Assembly (NCBI RefSeq): GCF_027587175.1
Contig: NZ_JAPCID010000006.1
Location: 1 to 64,000, forward strand
Direction: 5' to 3'
From: Solirubrobacter deserti
GTDB lineage: Bacteria > Actinomycetota > Thermoleophilia > Solirubrobacterales > Solirubrobacteraceae
Length of the DNA: 64,000 bases
In this document: positions 1-8,800 of the stretch, in pieces
Position numbering within the stretch: the stretch's first letter is position 1
How the letters are laid out: every line of letters starts with the position of its first letter
The notes under the pieces: model-generated
Database searches by the model: none
Told to the model about the DNA's origin: nothing
The model's input: only the letters and a program-made list of their open reading frames with translations
Translations under genes and position numbers: made by a program

Positions 1-219
1 GCCCTGGCCGCCGCCGCTGTCGCGGCCGCCGCCGGGCCGGCCGCCCTGGCCCCCGCCGCTGTCGCGGCCGCCGCGCTCGCCGCCTTGCTGGCCGCCGCCC
101 GGCTTGCCCTGCTCCTGCCCCGGCCTGTCGCGATCGCGATCAACCGCGCCGGCCGCAGCCGCGGTCGCTCCCGAGACCGCGATCGCCAAGGCGATCGTCG
201 GCAACAGAGTGCGTCTCAT
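1..219 (-). CDS. Glycine-rich secreted protein, N-terminal part
   Basis: This is the N-terminal 73 codons of a gene running off the left edge. The ATG at 219-217 is preceded by a strong Shine-Dalgarno (GGAGGA). The product opens with a signal peptide (MRRTLLPTIALAIAVSGATA, then AAAAGAVD) and becomes low-complexity, rich in Gly, Arg, Gln and Ser. A 42-bp tandem repeat (copies at 1-32 and 43-74) encodes a 14-residue unit containing RDSGGGQGGRPGG. It is probably exported as a flexible, disordered protein. No function can be assigned from the visible part. Confidence 0.7.
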   Translation of the reverse strand, partial: MRRTLLPTIALAIAVSGATAAAAGAVDRDRDRPGQEQGKPGGGQQGGERGGRDSGGGQGGRPGGGRDSGGGQG

Positions 220-287
220 CACCGTCCTCCCGTCAGATGGTCCGTGGCGGGACAGTACCCGCTGGTCGGACCCGTAAGCTGCGGCCG

Positions 288-833
288 ATGTCGGAGGTCG
301 TCGTCTTCCACCACGCGCGGGGCCTCACGCCGGACGTGCTGGCCTTCGCCGCGGCGTTGCGCAGCGCGGGCCACGAGGCCCACACGCCCGACCTCTACGA
401 CGGCGCGACGTTCACCACGCTTGACGAAGGGCTGGCCCACGCCGAGGCGATCGGGTTCCCGACCCTGCTCGAACGCGGCCGCCGCGCGGCCGACGCGCTC
501 GCCGCCGACCTCGTCTACATCGGCTTCTCGCTCGGCGCCCTCCCGGCGCAGCTGCTGGCGCAGACCCGCCCGGGCGCCAGCGCCGCGGTCCTCGCGCACT
601 CGTGCGTCCCACCCGCAAAGTTCGGCGGCGAGTGGCCGGCCGAGATCCCGCTCCAGCTGCACCTGACCGAGCACGACCCGCTGGCGCTGCCGCCGAACAC
701 GGATCTCGAAGCCGCTCGCGCGCTCGCCGCCTCCGGCGCGGCCGAGCTGTTCCTGTACCCGGGCACCGACCACTTCTTCGACGCGGAGACCATGACGGTG
801 TTCACCGAGCGCGTGCTCGCGTTCCTGCGGTGA
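288..833 (+). CDS. Dienelactone hydrolase family protein (serine nucleophile)
   Basis: This 181-residue alpha/beta hydrolase resembles the dienelactone hydrolase family. It starts EVVVFHHARGL, carries a nucleophile elbow GFSLGA near residue 83, an acid region (HLTEHDP) and a terminal histidine motif (GTDHFFD). Classical dienelactone hydrolases use Cys at the elbow; here it is Ser, so it is probably a general esterase or hydrolase. The ATG at 288 was chosen because family homology begins at SEVVVF; the upstream in-frame GTG would add an unrelated tail. It stands alone, 26 bp before the DHH gene. The substrate is unknown. Confidence 0.8.
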   Translation: MSEVVVFHHARGLTPDVLAFAAALRSAGHEAHTPDLYDGATFTTLDEGLAHAEAIGFPTLLERGRRAADALAADLVYIGFSLGALPAQLLAQTRPGASAAVLAHSCVPPAKFGGEWPAEIPLQLHLTEHDPLALPPNTDLEAARALAASGAAELFLYPGTDHFFDAETMTVFTERVLAFLR

Positions 834-859
834 TCCCGTAGGCGCGCACAGCCGGACCC

Positions 860-1774
860 GTGGCGATGGAACGGGTCCGTGCCGCACTGCTCGAAGCCGA
901 CGTCGTCGTCCCGCACACGGACGCTGACGGGCTCGCCGCGGGCGCCCTCGCCCTGCGCGCACGAGGTGAACAGGCGGCGGCCGCCGCGCTGTTCGGGCGC
1001 GGGGAGAACCCGTGGACGACGCCGCCCGCGGGCATGCCCGCGCTCCTGGACTGGGGTGTGCGCGCGTTCGCCGGGCCGGCGGTGATCGTCGACCACCACG
1101 CGCCCGAGGCCGAGCCGACCGCCGAGCAGGTGCTGCTGAGCGGGTTCGGCGAGGACACGTCGACCTCGGCGCTGATGCGGCGCGTGCTGCCCGACCAGCC
1201 GGCGTGGCTCGCCGCCGTGGGCGCGGTCGGCGACCTGGGCGACAAGGGCTTCGCGCTGCCGGAGTGCGCGGGCGCGCCGAAGACCGCCGTCCGCAAGCTC
1301 GTCCCGCTGGTCAACGCGCCGCGCCGCGGCCCAGGCCTCGACGGCGTCCGCACCGCGCTCGCGCTGCTGGTCGAGCACGACGACCCCAAGGCAGCGCTCG
1401 CCGACCCGCGCATCGCGGAGCTCGAGGCCGCCCGCGACGCCTGGCGCGCGGACTGGGAGCGCGTCCGCCGCACCGCGCCCGCGGTGGGCGAGCGCGTCGC
1501 CGTCGTGCGCTTCAGCTCGTCCTACCAGCTGCACGGCCTCACGGCCCAGATGTGGGCCAAGCGGCTCGCGCCGCGCCCGGTACTGGCGGCCAACGACGGT
1601 TACGTGGACGGCCGCGTGCACTTCTCGATCCGCGGTGGCGAGGGCGACCTGCGCGAGCTGCTCCGCACGGCGCTGCCCGACCAGCAGGGCGAGTTCGCCC
1701 ACGGCCACCCGCGCGCGACGGGCGGCTCGATCGCGCCCGACGAGTTCGAGCGCCTGCTCGACGCGTTGAAGTAG
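860..1774 (+). CDS. DHH-superfamily phosphoesterase
   Basis: The 304-residue protein has the RecJ/DHH phosphoesterase layout: HTDADGLAAG near residue 19 (metal-binding aspartates), VIVDHHAPE near residue 75 (the DHH motif), GAVGDLGDKG near residue 122 (third metal aspartate), and a C-terminal GGSIAPDEF resembling the glycine motif of the DHHA1 domain. Such Mn-dependent enzymes cleave phosphodiesters in ssDNA, nanoRNA or cyclic dinucleotides. It is shorter than RecJ (over 500 residues) and lacks the long RecJ C-terminus, so a small-substrate role is more likely; the exact substrate cannot be read from sequence. Start is GTG 860, with ATG 866 as an alternative. Confidence 0.8.
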   Translation: MAMERVRAALLEADVVVPHTDADGLAAGALALRARGEQAAAAALFGRGENPWTTPPAGMPALLDWGVRAFAGPAVIVDHHAPEAEPTAEQVLLSGFGEDTSTSALMRRVLPDQPAWLAAVGAVGDLGDKGFALPECAGAPKTAVRKLVPLVNAPRRGPGLDGVRTALALLVEHDDPKAALADPRIAELEAARDAWRADWERVRRTAPAVGERVAVVRFSSSYQLHGLTAQMWAKRLAPRPVLAANDGYVDGRVHFSIRGGEGDLRELLRTALPDQQGEFAHGHPRATGGSIAPDEFERLLDALK

Positions 1775-1862
1775 CGGCCGCGCCGCTCGTCTCATTGCGA
1801 TCGGCGCCGCGACGTTACTCGCCGACCGGCAGCCTCCACGGCGCGGACGATACGTTGTCCGC

Positions 1863-2198
1863 GTGCGCAGAGACCCGTATCGCGTGCTCGGCCTCCCACA
1901 CGGCGCGTCGCCCGCGCTCGTGCTCGACCGCTACCGGGAGCTGGTCAAGGTGCACCACCCGGACCGCAACGGCGGCTCGGCGGAGTCGACCGCGCGCTTC
2001 CAGGAGATCCAGCTCGCGTTCGAGGAGCTGCGCGCGCGGCCCGCGCCCGAGGGATCGATCGACGAGCGCCTGGCCAAGCTCGAGCAGGAGCTCGGCGGCC
2101 CGCAACGCCGCGAACGCGGGCCGGACCCGTCCGTCACCCGCGTCACCACGCTCATTGACGGGCTCGACGACCTCGCGACGAGCCTCGACAAGCTCTAG
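1863..2198 (+). CDS. J-domain (DnaJ-like) protein
   Basis: This 111-residue protein has an N-terminal J domain (residues 3-55: DPYRVLGLPHGAS, then KVHHPDRNGG with the HPD tripeptide that stimulates DnaK ATPase). The remaining 55 residues are charged and helical, without the Gly/Phe or zinc-finger regions of true DnaJ. It is probably a type III co-chaperone that recruits DnaK to a specific client. Its TAG stop lies in the palindrome CTAG, which also supplies the stop of the convergent PAAR gene. Confidence 0.85.
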   Translation: MRRDPYRVLGLPHGASPALVLDRYRELVKVHHPDRNGGSAESTARFQEIQLAFEELRARPAPEGSIDERLAKLEQELGGPQRRERGPDPSVTRVTTLIDGLDDLATSLDKL

Positions 2199-2482
2199 TT
2201 GATCATCACGCCGGGGTAGCCCGCGACGATCACGCCGCCGTGTGCCGTCATGTCGCCCATGCGCGCGGCCGGCTTGCCGCCGATCATCACGGTGGGAGAG
2301 CCCATGATGATCGTGTCGGGCGGGCCGACGCAGGTGCACATGTCACCCATGCGGGCGGCGGGCAACCCGCCGATCAGCACCATCGGGGCGCCCGGAGGAA
2401 GGATCGGGCCGCCGACGTGCGGCTTCGGCCCGTCGAACATCGGGCACGTGTGCATGTCGGTGACACGAGCGGCTGGTGGCAT
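2195..2482 (-). CDS. PAAR-domain spike-tip protein
   Basis: This 95-residue protein is built of PAAR repeats: PAARVTDMHTC (residues 3-13), PAARMGDMCTC (41-51) and PAARMGDMTAHGG (71-83), interleaved with glycine- and proline-rich strands. PAAR proteins form the sharp metal-binding tip on VgrG-type spikes of type VI secretion systems, phage tails and extracellular contractile injection systems. No sheath, VgrG, baseplate or effector gene is nearby; the only possibly related neighbour is the Hcp-like gene 2.4 kb away. It could be an orphan spike tip used by a contractile particle encoded elsewhere. Start ATG 2482; it converges with the J-domain gene, sharing CTAG. Confidence 0.85.
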   Translation of the reverse strand: MPPAARVTDMHTCPMFDGPKPHVGGPILPPGAPMVLIGGLPAARMGDMCTCVGPPDTIIMGSPTVMIGGKPAARMGDMTAHGGVIVAGYPGVMIN

Positions 2483-2490
2483 CGCGGACG

Positions 2491-2519
2491 ATTGTCCCGG
2501 CTCGGGGCGCTCCGCGCAA
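2491..2519 (-). promoter_or_regulatory. Candidate promoter of the PAAR gene
   Basis: Read on the minus strand, TTGCGC (2519-2514), a 17-nt spacer and GACAAT (2496-2491) stand 8 nt before the ATG at 2482. The spacing is right for a housekeeping promoter with a leaderless or very short-leader mRNA. Both hexamers match consensus only partly. Confidence 0.4.
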
Positions 2520-2572
2520 CTGTGGCCGATGTCTCTATTGGGTGACGGAGGGACTGAAAAGCGTCGCCGCGC

Positions 2573-2578
2573 GGGTAC
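2573..2578 (+). promoter_or_regulatory. GGGTAC box 9 nt before start of AI-2E gene
   Basis: GGGTAC lies exactly 9 nt before GTG 2588. It belongs to a series of GGGTA(G/C) boxes at this spacing in the window and resembles a SigB-type -10 element of a leaderless transcript. No clear -35 is visible. Confidence 0.4.
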
Positions 2579-2587
2579 CTGCGCCGT

Positions 2588-3685
2588 GTGACCGACGAAC
2601 GACGCGGAGGCCTCAACCGCGCCGGCTCCATCGCGTGGTCGGCGCTCGGCGTCGCGCTGCTCGTCCTGCTCGCCGGTTGGGCGATCGGCAAGCTGATGGC
2701 CGTCGTGCTGCCGATCGCGGTCGCCGTGCTGCTGGCGACGCTGTTGCGGCCGATCGCGACCAAGCTCGAGCAGCGGCGGGTCAAGCCCTCGATCGCGGCG
2801 ACGATCTCCGTGCTGCTGGCCGTGCTCCTGCTGTGCGGGCTGATCGCGCTGATCCTGCCGCCGTTCATCGCCAAGCTCGCCGACCTCGGGTCGAGCCTGG
2901 AGGAGGGCGTCAAGCGCGTGGCCTACTCGCTCGGCGAGAGCGTGGCCGGCATGGACCGCGCGGCCGTCGACCGCCAGCTCGAGTCGGCCGCCGACCGCGG
3001 CCGGGAGCGGCTCGGCGGTACCGCGATGGCCGCGACCACGTCGCTGGCCGGCGGGCTGGCGAGCATGGTGCTCGTCTTCTTCCTCGCGTTCTTCCTGGTC
3101 AAGGACGGGCGCCGGATGTGGGGGTGGGCGCTCGGGTCGCTGCCGCGCGAGCGCCGCGACGCGGTCAACGAGGTGGGCGAGCGCATGTGGAGCAACCTCA
3201 CGGCGTACACGCGCGGGGTCGTGTTCGTCGCGACGGTCGACGCGCTCCTGATCGGCGCCGTCCTGCTGATCATGGGCATTCCGCTGGCCATGCCGCTGAT
3301 CGTGCTGACGTGGGTCGCGGCGTTCTTCCCGATCATCGGCGCGATCGTCGCGGGCGCGGCGGCCGTGCTCGTCGCGCTCGTGAGCGGTGGAGCGACCGAC
3401 GCGCTGGTCGTCCTCGGCGCGATCGTCGTCGTGCAGCAGGTCGAGGGCAACGTGCTCTATCCGGTCGTGGTCGGTCCGCGGCTGAAGCTGCACCCGGTCG
3501 TGGTGCTCGTGTCGGTCGCCGCGGGCGGGACGCTGGCCGGGATTCCGGGCGCGTTCCTCGCCGTCCCCGTCGCTACGGCGCTCAGCGCTCTGGCCGGCTA
3601 CACCCGCGAACGCCGGGCCCAGCGCGAGCTGGCCGCAGCGCTGCCTCCCCGCCATGGCGTCATGGTGGGCAACGGCACGACCTGA
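2588..3685 (+). CDS. AI-2E family transporter (permease), paralogue 1
   Basis: This 365-residue inner-membrane protein of the AI-2E transporter (TqsA/PerM/YdiK) family has two N-terminal membrane segments, a long amphipathic loop (about residues 95-150), then six or so further segments including MVLVFFLAFFLVKDGRRMW (about 158) and the conserved GPRLKLHPVVVLVSV near residue 297. Members export signals or ions, and some are Na+/H+ antiporters, so the substrate is not predictable. A second paralogue lies at 21846-22985 on the other strand, and both are associated with a GGGTA box. GTG start; it stops 4 bp before the convergent small gene. Confidence 0.85.
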   Translation: MTDERRGGLNRAGSIAWSALGVALLVLLAGWAIGKLMAVVLPIAVAVLLATLLRPIATKLEQRRVKPSIAATISVLLAVLLLCGLIALILPPFIAKLADLGSSLEEGVKRVAYSLGESVAGMDRAAVDRQLESAADRGRERLGGTAMAATTSLAGGLASMVLVFFLAFFLVKDGRRMWGWALGSLPRERRDAVNEVGERMWSNLTAYTRGVVFVATVDALLIGAVLLIMGIPLAMPLIVLTWVAAFFPIIGAIVAGAAAVLVALVSGGATDALVVLGAIVVVQQVEGNVLYPVVVGPRLKLHPVVVLVSVAAGGTLAGIPGAFLAVPVATALSALAGYTRERRAQRELAAALPPRHGVMVGNGTT

Positions 3686-3689
3686 CGGC

Positions 3690-3950
3690 TCAGCGCCCGT
3701 CGAGCGCCGCGTCGCGCAGCTCGGTCGACCGCAGGTGGATCTCTCGCGCCTGGGTCACCAGGCGGCGCGTCTTAACCTGGGTCTGCTGCGCTTCGCCGCG
3801 CATGCCCGCGGCGGTCTCCAGCAGGTCGAGGCGGCGTTCGAGCGCGCGCACGTCGTCGGACACCTCGGCGAGCGCGTCGACGATCTCCTCCTGGGTCGCG
3901 ACGAGCGCACGGAGCAGGCTGGTCAGTTCGTCGGGCACGGTCCAGAACAC
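3690..3950 (-). CDS. Small coiled-coil protein, unknown function
   Basis: This 86-residue acidic, Leu/Glu-rich protein (residues 10-50 form heptad-like helices, e.g. EEIVDALAEVSDDVRALERR) ends in a basic helix. It has no membrane segment and no recognised family. GTG start without a convincing Shine-Dalgarno; the stop lies 4 bp from the stop of the convergent transporter gene. Coding status rests on frame integrity and the tidy fit between neighbours, so it is moderately sure. Confidence 0.5.
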   Translation of the reverse strand: MFWTVPDELTSLLRALVATQEEIVDALAEVSDDVRALERRLDLLETAAGMRGEAQQTQVKTRRLVTQAREIHLRSTELRDAALDGR

Positions 3951-4002
3951 TACGTCGCAGGGGCCGCCGACGGTTCACGGAAATGTGCGAACGTCACACG
4001 CC

Positions 4003-4839
4003 GTGGACCTGCGAACCCTGAACGCCGCGGACGTCGTGCGGCAGCTCACGCCGAGCGCTGCCGTCGACGCGCTGGAGGCCGCGCTGCGCGGCGGGCTCGA
4101 TCCCGAGGACGACACGCCGCGCACGTTCGCCACGCTGCGCAACGGCGAGCTGCTGCTGATGCCGAGCGAGGTGCGGGGCACGGTCGCCGTGAAGGTGCTG
4201 ACGGTCGGCGGGGACCCGCGCATCCAGGGCGTCATGATCGTCTTCGACGCCGAGACGCTCGCCCCGACTGCGCTGATCGACGGGATCGCGCTCACCAACC
4301 TGCGTACGTCGGCCGTCTCCGCGCTGGCCGTCCGCCACCTGGCGCCAGAGAACGCCTCCCGGGTGCTGGTGTTCGGCCGCGGCCCGCAGTCGCAGGCGCA
4401 CATCGAGGCCATGAAGGCGATCCGGCCGATCGCGCACGTCGACGTCCTCGGCCGCGACCACGGCGACAGCTCCGAGCTGGTAGCGCGCGCCGACATCATC
4501 TGCTGCTGCTCGACCTCGCCGACGCCGCTGTTCGACGGTGCGCTCGTCCAGCCCCACGCCACCGTCGTGGCGATCGGTAGCCACGACCCTGAGCGGCGCG
4601 AGACCGACGACGCGCTCGCCGCCCGGGCGACCGTCGTCGTGGAATCGCGCACGAACGCGCTGCGCGAGGCCGGCGACGTGGTTGCGCCGCTGCGGTCCGG
4701 CGCGCTGACCGAGGACCGCATCGTCACGCTCTCCGAGCTCGTCAACGGCGAGCGGCCGGTTGATGCCGACCGGCCGCGCCTGTTCAAGAGCTCGGGGATG
4801 TCGTGGGAGGACGCCGTGATCGCCGGCGCCCTCGCCTGA
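4003..4839 (+). CDS. Ornithine cyclodeaminase / mu-crystallin family protein
   Basis: This 278-residue NAD(P)-dependent family member shows the usual order: substrate-binding N-terminus (GELLLMPSEV, VAVKVLTVGG near residue 65), LIDGIALTNLRTSAVSALA (near 90) and a Rossmann segment (VLVFGRGPQSQAHIEA near 122). The C-terminus KSSGMSWEDAVIAGALA matches the family's closing motif. Members convert ornithine to proline, reduce imino acids or act as alanine dehydrogenase. It is about 30-40 residues shorter than typical, so the exact reaction is uncertain. GTG 4003 is the earliest start consistent with homology; the gene is monocistronic. Confidence 0.85.
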   Translation: MDLRTLNAADVVRQLTPSAAVDALEAALRGGLDPEDDTPRTFATLRNGELLLMPSEVRGTVAVKVLTVGGDPRIQGVMIVFDAETLAPTALIDGIALTNLRTSAVSALAVRHLAPENASRVLVFGRGPQSQAHIEAMKAIRPIAHVDVLGRDHGDSSELVARADIICCCSTSPTPLFDGALVQPHATVVAIGSHDPERRETDDALAARATVVVESRTNALREAGDVVAPLRSGALTEDRIVTLSELVNGERPVDADRPRLFKSSGMSWEDAVIAGALA

Positions 4840-4842
4840 CCG

Positions 4843-5448
4843 CTACGCGCGGTAGGGGGCGGGCAGCGCCTCGCGGATGCCGGAGTTGGTGACGACGCTC
4901 CAGCTCGAGAAGACGTTCGGCTTGAGCGGGCTCGAGGGGGAGACGGCGGCCTGCGCCAGCCCGCCGTAGGCGAACGTCAGCTTCTCGCGCATGTCCTCAC
5001 CGCGGGCGCCGCTCTGCTCCTGCCCGGTGACGGCCACCATCGTGAACAGCGTGCGGATCGGCACCACGGTCGTGCCCGTGGGGCTCGACTCGCGCGCGAT
5101 GATCTCGACGCTGGCGAAGTGCCCACCCATGCCCAGCATCCGGAAGAAGCGCGGCGTCGTGGAGTCGACCGCCTTCTCGACCGTCAGCGCGTTGAACCGC
5201 GCGCGGCCGGCGCCGGCCCCGCCCGTGGCGGAACCGATCGACAGCTCGTTCTGCGCGCCGAAGCTCACGGACTCGAGCTCGATCAGCTGCGGGAACTCGC
5301 GGTCGACGCTCTCGCCCTTGATGGCGTCGGCGGGCGTCGTGCTCTCGACCTTCATGAAGTAGTCCGTGGCGGCCTGCGCGGAGGAGGCCGCGGCGAGGCC
5401 GGCGACGACGGTGGCGAGGGCGGCGGTCAGGAGCTTGGTCTTGAGCAT
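4843..5448 (-). CDS. Secreted Hcp-fold (type VI secretion tube-like) protein
   Basis: The 201-residue product begins with a clear Sec signal peptide (MLKTKLLTAALATVVAGLAA, cleavage after SAQA), followed by an Hcp-like domain. Visible Hcp features are DYFMKVES at the start, IKGES, ELESVSFGAQNE, a glycine-rich SIGSATGGAGAGRA, a LTVEKAVDSTTPRFFRML strand and ASVEIIARESS. Canonical Hcp forms hexameric rings in the type VI tube and has no signal peptide. Here export through Sec in a Gram-positive-type organism suggests an extracellular or cell-wall role. A TTG at 5457 is an alternative start. It is divergent from the STAS gene with a repeat-rich 88-bp gap. Confidence 0.75.
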   Translation of the reverse strand: MLKTKLLTAALATVVAGLAAASSAQAATDYFMKVESTTPADAIKGESVDREFPQLIELESVSFGAQNELSIGSATGGAGAGRARFNALTVEKAVDSTTPRFFRMLGMGGHFASVEIIARESSPTGTTVVPIRTLFTMVAVTGQEQSGARGEDMREKLTFAYGGLAQAAVSPSSPLKPNVFSSWSVVTNSGIREALPAPYRA

Positions 5449-5473
5449 GGGCCGCAATCCACCACGGCGCGCT

Positions 5474-5500
5474 GACGGTCTTCAGACGGTCCGCTGACGG
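5474..5500. repeat. Three GACGG direct repeats with 11-bp period
   Basis: GACGGTC at 5474, GACGGTC at 5485 and GACGGAG at 5496 recur exactly every 11 bp between the divergent Hcp-like and STAS genes. Eleven-bp tandem half-sites are the usual target layout of OmpR/PhoP-family response regulators, so this may be an operator for one or both genes. Confidence 0.45.
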
Positions 5501-5522
5501 AGCCGGTCAGCTACCTCACCGG

Positions 5523-5528
5523 TATCCT
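5523..5528 (+). promoter_or_regulatory. -10-like TATCCT before STAS gene
   Basis: TATCCT stands 8 nt before the GTG at 5537, the spacing expected for a leaderless transcript. No good -35 hexamer is seen. Confidence 0.35.
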
Positions 5529-5536
5529 CGCGCGCG

Positions 5537-5884
5537 GTGTCTGTCAATCCTTTGTTCCAGGTTCGCCACGAGCGGCGCGGGGACGGCGTTGTCGTCGTCG
5601 CCAGCGGCGAGATCGATCTCGCCACCTCTCCGCAGCTGCGCGAGGCGCTGCTGGCTCCCGACGTGAGCTCGGCCTCGGTCGTGCTCGATCTGCGTGAGGT
5701 CACGTTCATCGACTCCAGCGGGCTGGGCGTGATCGTCGGGCAGCAGAAGCGGGCGCAGGAGCGCCGCGAGCAGTTCTCCGTGGCCGTCGGCGGGGCGGCA
5801 GCGGTCCAGCGGATCCTCGAGCTGTCGGGGCTCGCGAAGGTGCTGGACATCGTGTCCGACCCGCAAGAGCGCCTGGCCGCGTAG
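5537..5884 (+). CDS. STAS-domain anti-sigma factor antagonist
   Basis: This 115-residue single-domain STAS protein (RsbV/SpoIIAA type) has GEIDLATSPQLREAL (residues 24-38) and VTFIDSSGLGVIVG (residues 55-68). The Ser in DSSGLG is the family's phosphorylation site. Unphosphorylated antagonists bind an RsbW-type kinase and free its sigma factor; a PP2C phosphatase resets them. The next gene, 15 bp downstream, encodes both a SpoIIE-type phosphatase and an RsbW-like ATPase domain, so the two probably form one partner switch. GTG start. Confidence 0.9.
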   Translation: MSVNPLFQVRHERRGDGVVVVASGEIDLATSPQLREALLAPDVSSASVVLDLREVTFIDSSGLGVIVGQQKRAQERREQFSVAVGGAAAVQRILELSGLAKVLDIVSDPQERLAA

Positions 5885-5899
5885 GCCGCCGCGACAGCG

Positions 5900-8800
5900 A
5901 TGGCCGAAACCGGCAACGCGCGCGCCGCCCTGACCGCCGGTGGGCCCGTGGGGCAGGACCTGCTGGCCGTCGACTGGGAGGCGACGCCGCTCGGCCCGCC
6001 CGAGCAGTGGCCGCGCGCGCTGGCGAGCATCGTCCAGGTGCTGCTCACGAGCCGCTTCTCGATGTGGATGGCGTGGGGGCCGGAGCTGACGTTCTTCTGC
6101 AACGACGCCTACCGGCGCGACACGCTCGACAAGAAGTACCCGTGGGCGCTGGGGCGCCCCGCGCGCGAGGTGTGGGCCGAGATCTGGCCCGACATCGGCC
6201 CGCGCATCGAGGGCGTGCTCACGACCGGCCAGGCCACGTGGGACCAGGCGCTGCTGCTGTTCCTCGAGCGCAGCGGCTTCGTCGAGGAGACCTACCACAC
6301 GTTCTCCTACAGTCCGCTGGCCGGCGACGACGGCCGCGTCGCGGGCATGCTGTGCGTCGTCAGCGAGGACACCGAGCGCGTGTTGAGCGAGCGTCAGCTC
6401 GCGACGCTGCGCGACCTCGGCGCGGCGCTCTCGGCCGCCCGCGACGAGCCGGAGGTGCTGGCCGCCACCGGCCGTGCGCTCGACGGCGACCGCCGCACGC
6501 TCCCGTTCACGCTCGTGTACCTCTACGACGAGGCCGGCGAGGCCCAGCCGGCCGCCCACAGCGGGGAGGGGTGGTCGCCGCCGGAGGACATCTGGCCGGA
6601 GGCCGAGCACGCGATCGTCGTGGACGAGATCGACACGCTGAACCCGCCGAAGGGCGCCTGGGATCAGCCGCCCGTCGCGGCGCTCACCGTCCCGCTCGGC
6701 GGGCTCGGCTTCCTCGTCGCCGGGCTCAACCGCTACCGCGCGCTCGACGAGGGCTACCGCGGCTTCATCGAGCTCGTCGCCGGCCAGATCACCGCCGGGC
6801 TCAGCAATGCGCGCGCGTACGAGGAGGAGCGGCTGCGCAACGAGCGCCTGCTCGCGCTCGACGAAGCCAAGACCGCGTTCTTCACGAACGTCAGTCACGA
6901 GCTGCGCACACCGCTCACGCTCCTGCTCGGCCCGGCCGAGGACGCGCTCGCCGACGCCGAGGACCCGCTGGAGGCCGAACAGCGCGTCCGCGTCGAGCGC
7001 ATCCACCGCAACGCGCAGCGCCTGCTCAAGCTCGTCAACACGCTGCTGGACTTCAGCCGCCTGCAGTCCGGGCGCGTCAACGCCGCCTACACGCCCACCG
7101 ACCTGGCCCGCTACACCGCCGAGCTCGTGAGCATGTTCGAGTCGGCCACCGACCGCGCCGGGCTGACGCTCACGATCGACACGCCGCCGCTCCCGGACCC
7201 CGTCTACGTGGACGCCGAGATGTGGGCCAAGATCGTGATGAACCTCGTCTCCAACGCGCTCAAGTTCACGTTCACGGGCGGGATCACGGTACGCCTGTAC
7301 GCGACCGAGCGCCACGTCGAGCTGACCGTCACGGACACCGGCATCGGCATCGACCCCGCCGACCGGGAGCGGTTGTTCGAGCGCTTCCACCGCGTCGTCG
7401 GCGCGCGCTCGCGCAGCCACGAGGGCACGGGCGTCGGGCTCGCGCTCGTCGCGGAGCTCGCAGAGCTGCACGGCGGCACGGTCGCTGTGGACTCCACGCC
7501 CGGCGAAGGCTCCACCTTCACGGTCACGATCCCGTTCGGCGCCGGCCACCTGCCCGCGGACCAGGTCGTCTCCGACCCCGCGGCGCCCACGGACGCCGGC
7601 CGCTACGCCGAGGGCTTCGTGGCCGAGGCGATGCGCTGGCTGGACCCGGCCGAGAGCGAGGACGGCGAGCCGGTCCACGCCGGCGAGCGCCCACGCGTGC
7701 TCGTGGTCGACGACAACGCGGACATGCGGTCCTACATCGCCTCGCTGCTCGACAGCCGGTACGCGGTCCAGACCGCGCCCGACGGCGAGGTCGCGCTCGA
7801 GCTCGCGCGCCGCGACCCACCGGAGCTCGTCGTCACCGACGTGATGATGCCCAACCTCGACGGCTTCGGGCTGCTCGCGGGCCTGCAGGCCGACCCCGCG
7901 ACGACCGACATCCCCGTGATCATGGTCTCCGCGCGCGCGGGCGAGGAGGGCACGATCGAAGGCCTGGAGGCGGGCGCCGACGACTACCTGATCAAGCCGT
8001 TCACGGCGCGCGAGCTGCTCGCGCGCGTGCACGCGAACATCGAGCTCGACCGCGCCCGCCGCACGCGGGACGCACTGCGCCGCAGCGGCGACCTGCTCGA
8101 CCAGGCGCAGCGGCTCGCCCGCGTCGGCTCGTGGGAAGTGGACCTGCTCACCAACGACGTGACGGCGTCCGCGGAGTACCTGCGCCAGGTCGGGCTGACC
8201 GCCGAGGAGCTGCAGGAGGGCGGGCTGGCACGGGCCTTCGAGAGCGTGCACCCCGACGACCTGGAGCGCGCGTCCGCTTCGATCACGTCGGCGCTCGAGA
8301 GCGGGCGCCTCGAGGTCGAGTTCCGGCTTCTCACGGCGGAGAGCGGCACGCGCACCGTCTACGCGCTGGGCGAGCTCGAATGCGACGCCGACGGCGTGCC
8401 GGTCCGCATGCGCGGCAGCCTGCAGGACGTCACCGACCAGCGCGCGGCCGAGCAGGCGCTGGCCGCCGCGCACGCCGAGCGGGAGGCGGCAGCGCGTGAG
8501 CGGCGGATCGCGGACGAGCTCCAGCGCAGCCTGATGCCGCAGCGCTCGTTCGACGCCGAGCAGCTGGAGATCGGCGCCTACTACCGCGCGGGCGTCGCGG
8601 GCACGCAGGTCGGCGGCGACTGGTACGACGTGATCGACCTCGGCGCCGGCCGGACGGCGCTCGTGCTCGGCGACGTGATCGGCCGTGGCGTACGCGCCGC
8701 GGCGGTGATGGGTCAGCTGCGCGCCGCCGTGCGCGCCTACGCACAGCTCGAGCTGTCGCCCGCGGACGTGCTGGAGATGCTCGACCACGTCGTCGGCCAG

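Noticed and set aside
1-74. Regular repeats at the left edge as a possible CRISPR
   Set aside because: Only two adjoining 42-bp copies with no spacers; they encode a Gly-rich peptide repeat in frame.
2476-4002. Upstream extension of the ornithine cyclodeaminase frame to 2476
   Set aside because: The frame is open but antisense or out of frame to other genes; family homology begins at GTG 4003.
2195-5448. PAAR and Hcp-like genes as a type VI secretion locus
   Set aside because: No sheath, VgrG, ClpV, baseplate or membrane-complex gene is present and the Hcp-like protein has a signal peptide.
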